Below are positions 9,199 through 17,589 of a stretch of 64,000 nt of DNA, piece after piece; position 1 is the stretch's first letter; every line of letters begins with the position of its first letter. The stretch is from JAEKNW01 sp963678375. GTDB lineage: Bacteria > Cloacimonadota > Cloacimonadia > Cloacimonadales > JAFGVF01. Where the stretch lies: assembly GCA_963678375.2 (NCBI GenBank), contig OY782831.1, positions 124,001 through 188,000 on the forward strand, written 5' to 3'. The translations under genes and the position numbers were made by a program. The notes under the pieces were generated by a model. That model was not told the origin of the DNA. It ran no database searches and saw only the letters and a list, made by a program, of their open reading frames with translations.

Positions 9199-10353
9199 TT
9201 ATTTAAAAGCTTCCATTCCAGAAAACTCACGGTAAAGATCAAAAGACTTTAATTGTTTTTCATCATCAGCAGTAATTTCATTAACTACTATCTTAGTAAG
9301 CAGTTCACCTAAACCTGGACCTAACATAAAGCCTTGTCCACACATACCAACTGCATTAATGAAATTTGGATATTCTTTAGTTCTTCCAACAATCGGGAAT
9401 CCATCAGGAGTCATTGGGTATTGTCCTCTCCATGTTCTCCTAAGTTTTAAATACTTAAGACGAGGATAAATATCAAGCATCCTTTTAGTAACAAGTGGTA
9501 GAAATTCTGATGTTGAAAGATTATCTACACCAACAATAGGAGGGTCGGGAGTTATACAAAAAACAACTTGTCCTTCATGATTTTGATAGAAATAATAGTT
9601 TGCAGAGCCAGGAGCTTTCCGCATATCAATCACCATAGGCTCGAAGAATCTTTTCACTGGCTCAGTAATACCTGCTTCATGATTATCTGGGAAAACGGGT
9701 AAATCTAAGTCTAGCTTCTTTCCTATTTCACGAGCATTGTTACCAGAAGCATTTATTACATCTTGGCATGAATACTTACCTTTATTTGTAAGAACTGCAA
9801 TAATTTTTCCATTTTCAACTTCGAAGTCTTCAACTTTTTCATTAAAATGAAACTCAGCACCTAATTCTCTAGCTCTTTTATGAAAAGCAGACATAGCCAT
9901 AAGAGGTGAACAAGAACCATCTTCAGGCGAGAAAGTCGATCCTCTTAGACCTTCCATTTTTATACCAGGCACTAACTTATTATATTGATCAGGTGGAACC
10001 CACATAATATTTAAGCCCATACTTTGCAGAGATCTAACCATAGCTTGCAAGGTTTCAGAATCTTTATCATTCCATGCAGGATAAGAATAGCCATTGGATC
10101 TCCATCCAATATCGTAATTATATTTTTCCTTCCAAGTTGAGAAAATCTCAATAGATCTTTTACAAACGGAAAGTTTTCCATAATCAGAATGAGTTGCTCT
10201 AACTCCACCAATAGCCTTCTTATTGTTAGATTGTCCAGGACCAGTAAGTTCATCTAAAACAAGAACTTTTTTCCCTTTTTCACAGAGAGAAACAGCAGTA
10301 GGAACACCAACAGAACCAGCCCCTATAATTATTACATCATAATTTTTTTCCAT
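9199..10353 (-). CDS. FAD-dependent amine/amino-acid dehydrogenase, beta-type subunit
   Basis: 384 residues of the DAO family (sarcosine oxidase beta, HcnC and proline dehydrogenase beta relatives). The FAD site is VIIIGAGSVGVPTA at residues ~6-19, and the C-terminal FAD segment is MTPDGFPIVGRT followed by VGMCGQGFMLGPGLG. It would oxidise a secondary amine or amino acid and pass electrons to the partner Fe-S flavoprotein encoded just upstream. ATG at 10353 lies one base after the partner's stop, behind GGGAGGAATAAA; an upstream in-frame start at 10386 would overlap the partner and is less likely. The substrate (sarcosine, proline, hydroxyproline or a D-amino acid) is not decidable from sequence. 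Confidence 0.85.
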   Translation of the reverse strand: MEKNYDVIIIGAGSVGVPTAVSLCEKGKKVLVLDELTGPGQSNNKKAIGGVRATHSDYGKLSVCKRSIEIFSTWKEKYNYDIGWRSNGYSYPAWNDKDSETLQAMVRSLQSMGLNIMWVPPDQYNKLVPGIKMEGLRGSTFSPEDGSCSPLMAMSAFHKRARELGAEFHFNEKVEDFEVENGKIIAVLTNKGKYSCQDVINASGNNAREIGKKLDLDLPVFPDNHEAGITEPVKRFFEPMVIDMRKAPGSANYYFYQNHEGQVVFCITPDPPIVGVDNLSTSEFLPLVTKRMLDIYPRLKYLKLRRTWRGQYPMTPDGFPIVGRTKEYPNFINAVGMCGQGFMLGPGLGELLTKIVVNEITADDEKQLKSFDLYREFSGMEAFK

Positions 10354-10354
10354 T

Positions 10355-12430
10355 TTATTCCTCCCTTTTTCCACCTGCAAAAACACTTAATTGAGCCTCA
10401 ATAAATACTGGTCTTTTAGTATTTGGAACAACATGGTCAGCAGGAACTCCTTCTTGTCTCATTACTTGTTTTAATAGAACATCACAAGTTTTAGCTCCAC
10501 AAGGTCCCATACCAGCTCTAGTAATTGCCTTTATTTGATTCATATCATAGATACCTTGTCTGATTAAGTCTCTAACATCTTTAACTCTAACACGTTCACA
10601 TAAGCAGACCATTCCATCATCTTCCATATTGGGAATTATTGCTTCATCTAGAGCTGCAGTAATAGTTTCTTCCTGAATTCTAAAAGAAGCAACTTTCTTA
10701 GCAATTTCTCTATCAACTTCAATTTTTACTGTTTGAGTTTTTTGTTTAGGAAACATTTGCACACTAATTACCGGATAATGACCTAAACTATTACCGTTAA
10801 TATCATTAACTTCTACAATATCACCCTCTTTAATCATAAAATTTCCTACTTCATAAGGAAGAGTAATAAGTGGATGTTCTTGATCTTTTCTATAATCTAC
10901 TAAAGTTATTGCCAGTCCAGGACAGATTACTACACACTTTCCACAACCTATGCATTTTTCAGTATAATAAGGTGTCCCCATTAAACCACCATCATCAATT
11001 TTTATGGCATTAACTGGGCAAACAGTTGTACAAGGATTGCATGGAATTTCCTGTAAACAGTGAATAATTGGCATAACACCTTCTTCACTCTGGCTATAAT
11101 TATAAGCTTTTATTTCTCCGGGGTGAGACTTTAGCAAATCTGCTTTATCATACCATTCTTGAGGAACATCTTCTACATCTGCTCCCATTTCTTTGCATAT
11201 TTTTAAGCCTACAATCTTACCATTAAACATAGCTGATGAAGCTTCTGCTATTTCAAAAGCATCACCTGCTGCCATGACAGGAAGACCAGCTTGTACTGCT
11301 TCTTGAGTAAATTCATCTAAGGAATCTAAGCCAACTGCCATTAAGATTGTATCACAAGAAAAACTCTTTTCAGTACCCGGAATTTGCTGGAATTTATCAT
11401 CTACTTCAACAATTGTTATACCTTCAACTGTCTCTGTTCCATTAGCACTTAAAATACTGTGAGAAGTATAAATTGGAACACCCAGCCTCTTTAGTTTATC
11501 AGCATGAACTTTGTATCCACCACAAGAAGGTGCAGCCTCTACAAGTCCTACAACATTGATACCTGCTTGAAGAGCGTGATATCCAGCTATAAGTCCAACA
11601 TTACCACCACCAACGATAAATAGTCTCTCAGTTGGCTTAACTAAGTCTCTATTAACTAAAGTTTGAAAAGCTCCTGCACCATAAATACCTGCTAGAGTAT
11701 TGCCATTAAATCTTAAAAACTTCTCTCTAGCTCCTGCTGCATTCAAGATTAATTTAGGAGTTACGATTTTGTATTCATCTTTCTTTAGCACCCCAACTTT
11801 CTTATCACTGAAGACAAAAAGAACTGTACTTTCTGTCCATATTTCAATTGAAGGAAAATGGGAAACTTCTTCTGCAAGAAGCTTACCAATATCATTGCCC
11901 CTGGTACCAGCTCTGGAGTCAGCTTGAGAACCAAAGAACTTATGAGTTTGGAGAACTAATTTGCCTCCTAGCTCCTCTTTATCATCTATTAGAAGTGCTT
12001 TTATATTTCTTTTCCCCATCTCAATAGCTGCTGAAAGACCTGCAGGTCCTCCGCCGATAATCAAAACATCTGCCTGTAACTCTTGAATATCTGACATTTC
12101 AATTGGATTGGTATCATTTGGTAAATCAGGTAATCCTTCAGCACTCTCAACAATCATATTCTCTTTGACAGGTGTCATACAGGATTTAACTGGTATTCCA
12201 TTGGCAATCACAGTACATTTAGCACATTGTCCATTAGCACAAAATATTCCTTGAGCTGTGTTATCTGCGTGGTGATGCCCAAAGACGCGGATGCCGTTTG
12301 CCATGAGAGCTGAAGCTATCATTTCTCCCCTACGAGCACTAAGTGGTTGTTTATTCCAATAAAAAGTAACAAAATCGTTAATTTCCGGCATATCTAGTAC
12401 CGGATGGTTTCTAATTCTTTGTTCAACCAT
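10355..12430 (-). CDS. Multi-cofactor Fe-S/FAD oxidoreductase, alpha-type subunit
   Basis: 691 residues combining several electron-transfer modules in one chain. They are a SoxA-like [2Fe-2S] domain with Cys64, 69, 72 and 84; a Pyr_redox FAD domain (IIGGGPAGLSAA, ~124-135) and NAD(P)-type site (FIVGGGNVGL, ~271-280); an inserted 2[4Fe-4S] ferredoxin domain (CNPCTTVCP at 464-472, CIGCGKCVVICP at 493-504); and a BFD-type [2Fe-2S] domain (CLCERVRV ... GPCGAKTC, Cys609, 611, 644, 649). The ferredoxin domain suggests a ferredoxin or electron-wire acceptor rather than oxygen, fitting an anaerobe. It is the first gene of a two-gene operon with the DAO-family subunit. Confidence 0.85.
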   Translation of the reverse strand: MVEQRIRNHPVLDMPEINDFVTFYWNKQPLSARRGEMIASALMANGIRVFGHHHADNTAQGIFCANGQCAKCTVIANGIPVKSCMTPVKENMIVESAEGLPDLPNDTNPIEMSDIQELQADVLIIGGGPAGLSAAIEMGKRNIKALLIDDKEELGGKLVLQTHKFFGSQADSRAGTRGNDIGKLLAEEVSHFPSIEIWTESTVLFVFSDKKVGVLKKDEYKIVTPKLILNAAGAREKFLRFNGNTLAGIYGAGAFQTLVNRDLVKPTERLFIVGGGNVGLIAGYHALQAGINVVGLVEAAPSCGGYKVHADKLKRLGVPIYTSHSILSANGTETVEGITIVEVDDKFQQIPGTEKSFSCDTILMAVGLDSLDEFTQEAVQAGLPVMAAGDAFEIAEASSAMFNGKIVGLKICKEMGADVEDVPQEWYDKADLLKSHPGEIKAYNYSQSEEGVMPIIHCLQEIPCNPCTTVCPVNAIKIDDGGLMGTPYYTEKCIGCGKCVVICPGLAITLVDYRKDQEHPLITLPYEVGNFMIKEGDIVEVNDINGNSLGHYPVISVQMFPKQKTQTVKIEVDREIAKKVASFRIQEETITAALDEAIIPNMEDDGMVCLCERVRVKDVRDLIRQGIYDMNQIKAITRAGMGPCGAKTCDVLLKQVMRQEGVPADHVVPNTKRPVFIEAQLSVFAGGKREE

Positions 12431-12633
12431 AAATTTCTCCTAAAATTGGATTCTTACTACCAAAAAAAAGTATGAGTTAACAATATGTCAAGCGGAAAAC
12501 TGAATTTATCGTTATTTCTTAAAGATATTAATTAGACTAGAAGTTAAAAGATTTATTTCTTGACCAAAAAGACCTTTATTCAATAGTCTATTCAAAAGTA
12601 ATAATAAAAGAAATATTCGTTATAGGAGGTACA
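12431..12633. promoter_or_regulatory. Divergent promoter region
   Basis: A 203-bp AT-rich spacer between the dehydrogenase operon (minus) and the 2-oxoacid oxidoreductase operon (plus). A TTGACA-like box is present on the minus strand (complement of TGTCAA near 12487) and TTGACC on the plus strand at 12560, but neither has a convincing -10 partner. The shared spacer suggests joint control of the two operons. Confidence 0.4.
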
Positions 12634-14343
12634 GTGGTACGTAAGATAGTTGATAACTTGGTACTGGTTCTTGCAGGACAAGCAGGTCAAGGTATTCAAT
12701 CAATTGAAACTATTTTGTCATATCTTTTAAAGAGAAGTGGCTATAATTATTTTTCTACCTCAGAGCTAATGTCTCGTGTTAGAGGAGGGATTAATTCAAC
12801 AGAAATTAGAATTTCCTCAAAGCCTATTGCAGGTTTTGTTGACCGCATTGATATCTTGATTCCCCTTCATAATGATGGCATAGCCCATCTTGAGGAGAGA
12901 ATTAACCCAGATACTATTGTAATTGGAGAAGAGGATAAAATAGATTTTGAAAATATAATCGATGTCCAATTTACTCAGACAGCTAAAGAGATAGGAAACT
13001 CAATCTATTCTAATAGTGTAGCTGCAGGCTTTATCTGTGGACTTCTCAAAGTAGAACTTCATTCCTGCCAAGAATTTATCATAAACTACTTTGCAGATAA
13101 AAATGAAGAAATACAAAACAAGAACAAAGAGGCTATTACTAAAGGGTTTGAACTAGGAAAAAACTTTTCTGAGATTGATGTTGATATCAAAAAATCTTCT
13201 CAGGTTAAAGAACACCTTCTGATGAATGGTGCTGATGCTGTTTCCTTTGGAGCTCTAGCTGGTGGATGTAACTATATCTGTGGATACCCAATGTCTCCAG
13301 CAACAAGTGTTCTTCAGAACATGGCTTGTCATTCTCAGAAGTTCGACATAATTGTAGAACAAGTTGAAGATGAAGTGGGAGTAATAAATATGGCTCTGGG
13401 AGCTTGGTATGCTGGTGCAAGAGCTATGACTACTACTTCTGGTGGAGGTATGGCTTTAATGAGTGAAGGGATTAGTCTTTGTGGTATGATGGAATCACCA
13501 ATGGTAATTCATTTAGCACAGAGACCTGGACCTGCAACAGGTCTTGCTACACGTACAGAACAAGCTGATTTAAACCTCGCATTATACTCTGGACATGGAG
13601 ATTTTCCAAGAATAATTTTAGCTCCAGCAACTCTCGAAGAAGGATTTAAGCTAACTCAAGAAGCTTTTAACCTAGCAGAGAAGTACCAAGTCCCTGTTTT
13701 TATACTAACAGATCAATACTTTATGAACAGCAAGTATAACATACCTGAGTTTGATGTGAATAGTTTAGATATTGATAAACACATTGTGGAAACTAAATCA
13801 GATTATCAAAGATATTCATTTACTGATGAGGGAATATCACCAAGAGGAATACCGGGTTATGGTTCAGGAATTGTCTGTTCAGGTTCTAATGAGCATGATG
13901 AGAGTGGACACATAACTGAAGATGCAGAAATAAGAGTAAAGATGGTTGATAAACGCCTCAACAAGCACGAATTAATCAAAGCTGATATTGTCTCACCTAG
14001 TTTCATTGGGAAGGAGAATTACAAAACCCTTATTGTTTCTTGGGGTTCTACCTTCCATATTGTCTCAGAAGCTATTGAAGAATTAGGAAGAGATGATATA
14101 GCACTATTGCACTTTTCTTGGTTGTTTCCACTTAGTGAAAATAGTCTTAAACATATGCAAAAAGCTCAGAAAGTCATTGTTATTGAAAATAATGCAAAAG
14201 GACATTTTGCTCAACTTATCCAGCTCGAGATGGCATATAAAATCAATGAGAAAATATTGAAGTATAATGGTCGCTGTTTCTCAGTAGAAGATGTTACTAA
14301 GGCAATTGATAAGCTTATTGAAAGAGGAGGAGATAATGGCTAA
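12634..14343 (+). CDS. 2-oxoacid:ferredoxin oxidoreductase, fused gamma-alpha subunit
   Basis: 569 residues in which the gamma domain (residues ~1-190, LAGQAGQGIQS at the front) is fused to the alpha domain, as in KorA/VorA-type enzymes. The alpha domain shows GGCNYICGYPMSPAT and EDEVGVINMALGAWYAGARA followed by TTTSGGGMALMSE, all family marks. With the beta subunit it converts a 2-oxoacid, CoA and ferredoxin to acyl-CoA, CO2 and reduced ferredoxin. The start is GTG at 12634, 4 nt after AGGAGG. The last 8 bases overlap the beta gene. Substrate range (2-oxoglutarate, branched-chain or others) cannot be told by eye. Confidence 0.92.
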   Translation: MVRKIVDNLVLVLAGQAGQGIQSIETILSYLLKRSGYNYFSTSELMSRVRGGINSTEIRISSKPIAGFVDRIDILIPLHNDGIAHLEERINPDTIVIGEEDKIDFENIIDVQFTQTAKEIGNSIYSNSVAAGFICGLLKVELHSCQEFIINYFADKNEEIQNKNKEAITKGFELGKNFSEIDVDIKKSSQVKEHLLMNGADAVSFGALAGGCNYICGYPMSPATSVLQNMACHSQKFDIIVEQVEDEVGVINMALGAWYAGARAMTTTSGGGMALMSEGISLCGMMESPMVIHLAQRPGPATGLATRTEQADLNLALYSGHGDFPRIILAPATLEEGFKLTQEAFNLAEKYQVPVFILTDQYFMNSKYNIPEFDVNSLDIDKHIVETKSDYQRYSFTDEGISPRGIPGYGSGIVCSGSNEHDESGHITEDAEIRVKMVDKRLNKHELIKADIVSPSFIGKENYKTLIVSWGSTFHIVSEAIEELGRDDIALLHFSWLFPLSENSLKHMQKAQKVIVIENNAKGHFAQLIQLEMAYKINEKILKYNGRCFSVEDVTKAIDKLIERGGDNG

Positions 14344-15196
14344 TATATTTGATTTCGATAAGAAGATTGATTTTTCATGGTGTCCTGGGTGCGGAAACTT
14401 CACTATTCGTAAGGAATTACTTTCTGCTTTAGAAGAACTAGAGCTGGAAAGAAATCAAGTAGTTTTAGTTTCAGGAATAGGGCAAGCTGCCAAGATGCCA
14501 GAATTTGTTAACACAAGTTTCTTTCATGGCCTTCACGGACGTGGTTTACCTCCAGCAACTGCAATAAAAGCAAGTAATCCTAACCTGACAGTAATTGCTT
14601 TTGGTGGTGATGGTGATATGTATGGTGAGGGAGGTAATCACCTGCTTCACATAAGTAGAAAAAACCCTAACTTAACCCTCTTTGTTAACGATAATATGAT
14701 ATATGGATTAACGAAGGGTCAAGCATCTCCTACATCGAGTCAAGGTATGGTAACTCCTCTTCAAGTTTTTGGTGTTGCAGACAAACCTCTTAACCCTCTC
14801 GCACTAGCAATATCTTTAGATATTACTTTTGTCGCAAGAGCTTTTTCTGGTCATATTGAGCAAACAAAAGAAATTATGAAACAGGCTATAGCTCATCGTG
14901 GATTTGCCTTAGTTGATATTTTCCAACCCTGTGTTTCTTTCAATAAACTCAATACCTTCAAGTGGTTTGATGAAAATACTTACTATTTACCAGATGATTT
15001 TGATAATTCTGATAGAGTTAAATCATTCGAGAAAGCTCTTGAAGAAAAACCTTATCCTCTAGGTGTTATCTACAAAAGTGATCACCGGGAGACCTTTGAG
15101 GATAAACTACGACTATATAAAAGCAGTAAACAAGCTTTATATAAAAGAGATGTTGACTTGAATTTGGTGGCTGAGGAAATTAGAAAAAAGAAATAA
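14336..15196 (+). CDS. 2-oxoacid:ferredoxin oxidoreductase, beta subunit
   Basis: 286 residues carrying the thiamine diphosphate site. Near the N-terminus it has WCPGCGNFTI, and the TPP/Mg motif reads AFGGDGDMYGEGGNHL then LFVNDNMIYGLTKGQASPTS. There is no ferredoxin domain, so electrons leave through other clusters or a separate ferredoxin, as in KorB-like enzymes. I chose ATG at 14336, immediately after GAGGAGATA, rather than an upstream in-frame ATG at 14291 inside the alpha gene. It is translationally coupled to alpha by an 8-nt overlap. Confidence 0.92.
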   Translation: MANIFDFDKKIDFSWCPGCGNFTIRKELLSALEELELERNQVVLVSGIGQAAKMPEFVNTSFFHGLHGRGLPPATAIKASNPNLTVIAFGGDGDMYGEGGNHLLHISRKNPNLTLFVNDNMIYGLTKGQASPTSSQGMVTPLQVFGVADKPLNPLALAISLDITFVARAFSGHIEQTKEIMKQAIAHRGFALVDIFQPCVSFNKLNTFKWFDENTYYLPDDFDNSDRVKSFEKALEEKPYPLGVIYKSDHRETFEDKLRLYKSSKQALYKRDVDLNLVAEEIRKKK

Positions 15197-15205
15197 ATAA
15201 ACCAT

Positions 15206-15265
15206 AACCAGAATTATACAATAGAAAATAGTGTTAGTCAAATAGTTCTATGTATTATTCTGGTT
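15206..15265 (+). terminator. Inverted repeat after the 2-oxoacid oxidoreductase operon
   Basis: AACCAGAATTATACA (15206-15220) pairs with TGTATTATTCTGGTT (15251-15265), 14 of 15 positions, across a 30-nt loop. It lies just beyond the beta-subunit stop and likely ends or protects that transcript. The loop is long for a classical terminator. Confidence 0.45.
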
Positions 15266-15374
15266 AATTTATTCAATATTAGGCTTACTAGTATTTATTG
15301 CTACTCTCGCAATAACTTACCAGAGCTTTATAAGTTTAGTAGTAATAGAGTATAAGTATATTTGCTGTTTAATG

Positions 15375-15454
15375 TAGACTAGAGATAGGTGACTCCATCT
15401 CTAGTCTAACTAAATCTATCTTATTATAACTACTCTACTTAAGAAGTTAAGTAG
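15375..15454. repeat. Two hairpins in convergent spacer
   Basis: A perfect 12-bp stem (15375-15386 with 15397-15408; arms TAGACTAGAGAT and ATCTCTAGTCTA) and a perfect 8-bp stem (15435-15442 with 15447-15454; CTACTTAA and TTAAGTAG) lie between the convergent oxidoreductase and protease genes. They may be bidirectional terminators; neither has a clear U-tract. Confidence 0.55.
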
Positions 15455-15481
15455 CCACTAAATCTTTGCATAGTCTAGCTT

Positions 15482-17494
15482 CTACTTAGATTTAATCAAA
15501 GTATTTAGATTGCTGTTATCCCTAGCCTCATTTTTAATAGCAGTAACCTTAAAGAAAACTGGATTAAAAGCATAATCTCCAGGAGAAACGACATAGTCAT
15601 TTTCATCAGTTGAACCATCAAAGACGTAAGAACCTTCATTTCCGGTTGCTGAAACATATACATTGTATAAATCAGGAGTTACTGGATTATCATTAACATC
15701 TAAAGTAACTTCATCCCAAGCCAACATTATCATTCCTTCAATATAAATTATTTCTATATTTTCAACAGACTTAGGAGTAGCTACATATATATCCCCTGTA
15801 AGATTGAGCACATAATTTCCATTATTTGAAGAATAACCTTCAATGCAGATAAAATAATCTGTGTTTGCTTCAAAGCTTATTCCAGTAAGTTGAGCATTAG
15901 TGCCATTTCCTCCATCATCATTATAGAGAATTTGAGTTTGGTCAGCATTATAAACTCGCAAGTAAGAATCATAATCTGAATTATTCAAACTGATAGTCAC
16001 ATTATTGTAAGTATTAGGATTGTTAAAGATATAAAATACATCATTAGAATTATTTCCAATTGTATTTGAATAATAATTAGTATTTCCTGTTGCATTATAT
16101 GGGATTGAAGTTATTGGTATAGCAGACTCAAAGTTATCACCTTGCAGAAACACATTTAACATGTATTGTCCGTTATTGCTAGAATATCCCTCAACACAGA
16201 TATAATATATTGTATTAGCCGAGAAGTTGATATTCGTAAGTTCAGCTCTAGTTCCTTCCCCACCATCATCATCATAGTATATTTGGTTTTGAGAACTATC
16301 ATAAACTCGCAAGTAAGTATCATAAGAAGACCCATTAGTAGAAATAGTCACATTATTTAGATTGCTAGTAAAAGACACTTGATAAAAGGCATCATTTGAT
16401 GAATTTCCAACTGTATTAGTGAAATTATTAGTATTTTTTGAATCTGAATAAGGTAATGATGTTATTGAAATAGGATTAGTAAAATTATCACCTAGTAGTT
16501 CTTCTTGCCCGGCTTGAAGATGTAATACTGTAACAGAATAGTGTTGCATTCCTTCATAGATTCCACCCCAAGTCATTGTATGAGTTGAATAATCCCAAGT
16601 ATTTTTAATATAAATAGTTTGATTAGATGAATCATAACCAAAGCCTACCATAGTATGGCCAGTTACATGAATTAACACTGGTCTATTAGCATCGATTTCA
16701 GCCATATATTGTGAGAATGTGAAACCTAAGGTATTCCCCTCAAAACCATAAATTTTCTGATTATAGGCTACATTGACTTCATATCCTCGAGATTCCATAA
16801 ACTGTTCAAAACCATAACCACCATCTTTTTTTGGTGGGGAGTAGTCTTCACAAGCAGAAAAGCTATACAAAGGGGCACCATTATCATAAGTATAGAAGCG
16901 AGTACTAGCATCACTATTACTCCAATATGATTGATTTGTCCCCATGAAATCACCAGTACAATCTGCATTAGTATGCGGGGTCCATCCATTAGTGATATAG
17001 GGATCTGGATTCTCTGAGCCATACTCAATCCAATAATTATCAACATGACCTCTAATAGATCTCCCATCTATTCCTTGATGAGTAGCACTTAAAGGACATT
17101 CTCCATCTCCACCTTCACCACCTGCTGATTCATTCCAAACAGAGTTATCTAAAGGCATTATACCAGCATTAGTTCCACCAGTATACATATTTGGATATCC
17201 ATTTCTATCATAATAAGCAGCAATCATTGCTGCTGAAGTTGCAGAGCAACCATAGGACCAATCATAGGCAGGTACATCATCAATAATTACAATTGATCTA
17301 TTAGTTCTTAAAGAATTAATATCTATAGCTTCTTTTCTTACATAATCCTCTGGTGGTCTTCCTCCAGGAATCCTAACACCAATAATTTCCAAACCTTTGG
17401 GATCTGTGAATCTGTCAACAACATCGAGATTGCTAGTTCCCCACATAGATGAGCAAGTTAACAGTAACAAAAAAATGACAATCATCTTATTCAT
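15482..17494 (-). CDS. Exported papain-like (C39-type) cysteine protease with PPC repeats
   Basis: 670 residues with a signal peptide (KMIVIFLLLLTCSSMWG). The catalytic region resembles C39/papain-like peptidases: Cys83 in YGCSATSAAM, His280 in VTGHTMVGFGYD and Asn298 in IKNTWD. Two PPC (bacterial pre-peptidase C-terminal) beta-sandwich repeats follow, at ~335-430 and ~431-525, each with a YLRVYD/YLRVYN segment, a DDGG loop and an EGYSSNNG end. The last ~90 residues form a fibronectin-like module also seen at the end of the next protein upstream. There is no type IX sorting tail. ATG at 17494 follows AAAGGAG; an in-frame start at 17536 lacks that site. The protease function is inferred from the triad. 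Confidence 0.72.
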   Translation of the reverse strand: MNKMIVIFLLLLTCSSMWGTSNLDVVDRFTDPKGLEIIGVRIPGGRPPEDYVRKEAIDINSLRTNRSIVIIDDVPAYDWSYGCSATSAAMIAAYYDRNGYPNMYTGGTNAGIMPLDNSVWNESAGGEGGDGECPLSATHQGIDGRSIRGHVDNYWIEYGSENPDPYITNGWTPHTNADCTGDFMGTNQSYWSNSDASTRFYTYDNGAPLYSFSACEDYSPPKKDGGYGFEQFMESRGYEVNVAYNQKIYGFEGNTLGFTFSQYMAEIDANRPVLIHVTGHTMVGFGYDSSNQTIYIKNTWDYSTHTMTWGGIYEGMQHYSVTVLHLQAGQEELLGDNFTNPISITSLPYSDSKNTNNFTNTVGNSSNDAFYQVSFTSNLNNVTISTNGSSYDTYLRVYDSSQNQIYYDDDGGEGTRAELTNINFSANTIYYICVEGYSSNNGQYMLNVFLQGDNFESAIPITSIPYNATGNTNYYSNTIGNNSNDVFYIFNNPNTYNNVTISLNNSDYDSYLRVYNADQTQILYNDDGGNGTNAQLTGISFEANTDYFICIEGYSSNNGNYVLNLTGDIYVATPKSVENIEIIYIEGMIMLAWDEVTLDVNDNPVTPDLYNVYVSATGNEGSYVFDGSTDENDYVVSPGDYAFNPVFFKVTAIKNEARDNSNLNTLIKSK

Positions 17495-17557
17495 ATATAC
17501 TCCTTTATAGTATATACTTATTTGGATGATTATCATTAATTTGTCAATTATTTTATT

Positions 17558-17587
17558 TGTAGAGACCTATCATAATACGTCTCTACA
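17558..17587. repeat. 30-nt palindrome between exported-protein genes
   Basis: TGTAGAGAC (17558-17566) pairs with GTCTCTACA (17579-17587) over a 12-nt centre that is itself partly palindromic. It sits 3 nt beyond the stop of the 1354-aa protein gene. Neither strand has a U-tract, so it may be a mobile palindrome rather than a simple terminator. Confidence 0.5.
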
Positions 17588-17589
17588 TA

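Noticed and set aside
13205..13420. Minus-strand open frame inside the 2-oxoacid oxidoreductase alpha gene
   Set aside because: It is a shadow of a well-conserved gene, is low in complexity (His/Gln/Leu-rich) and has no initiation signals.
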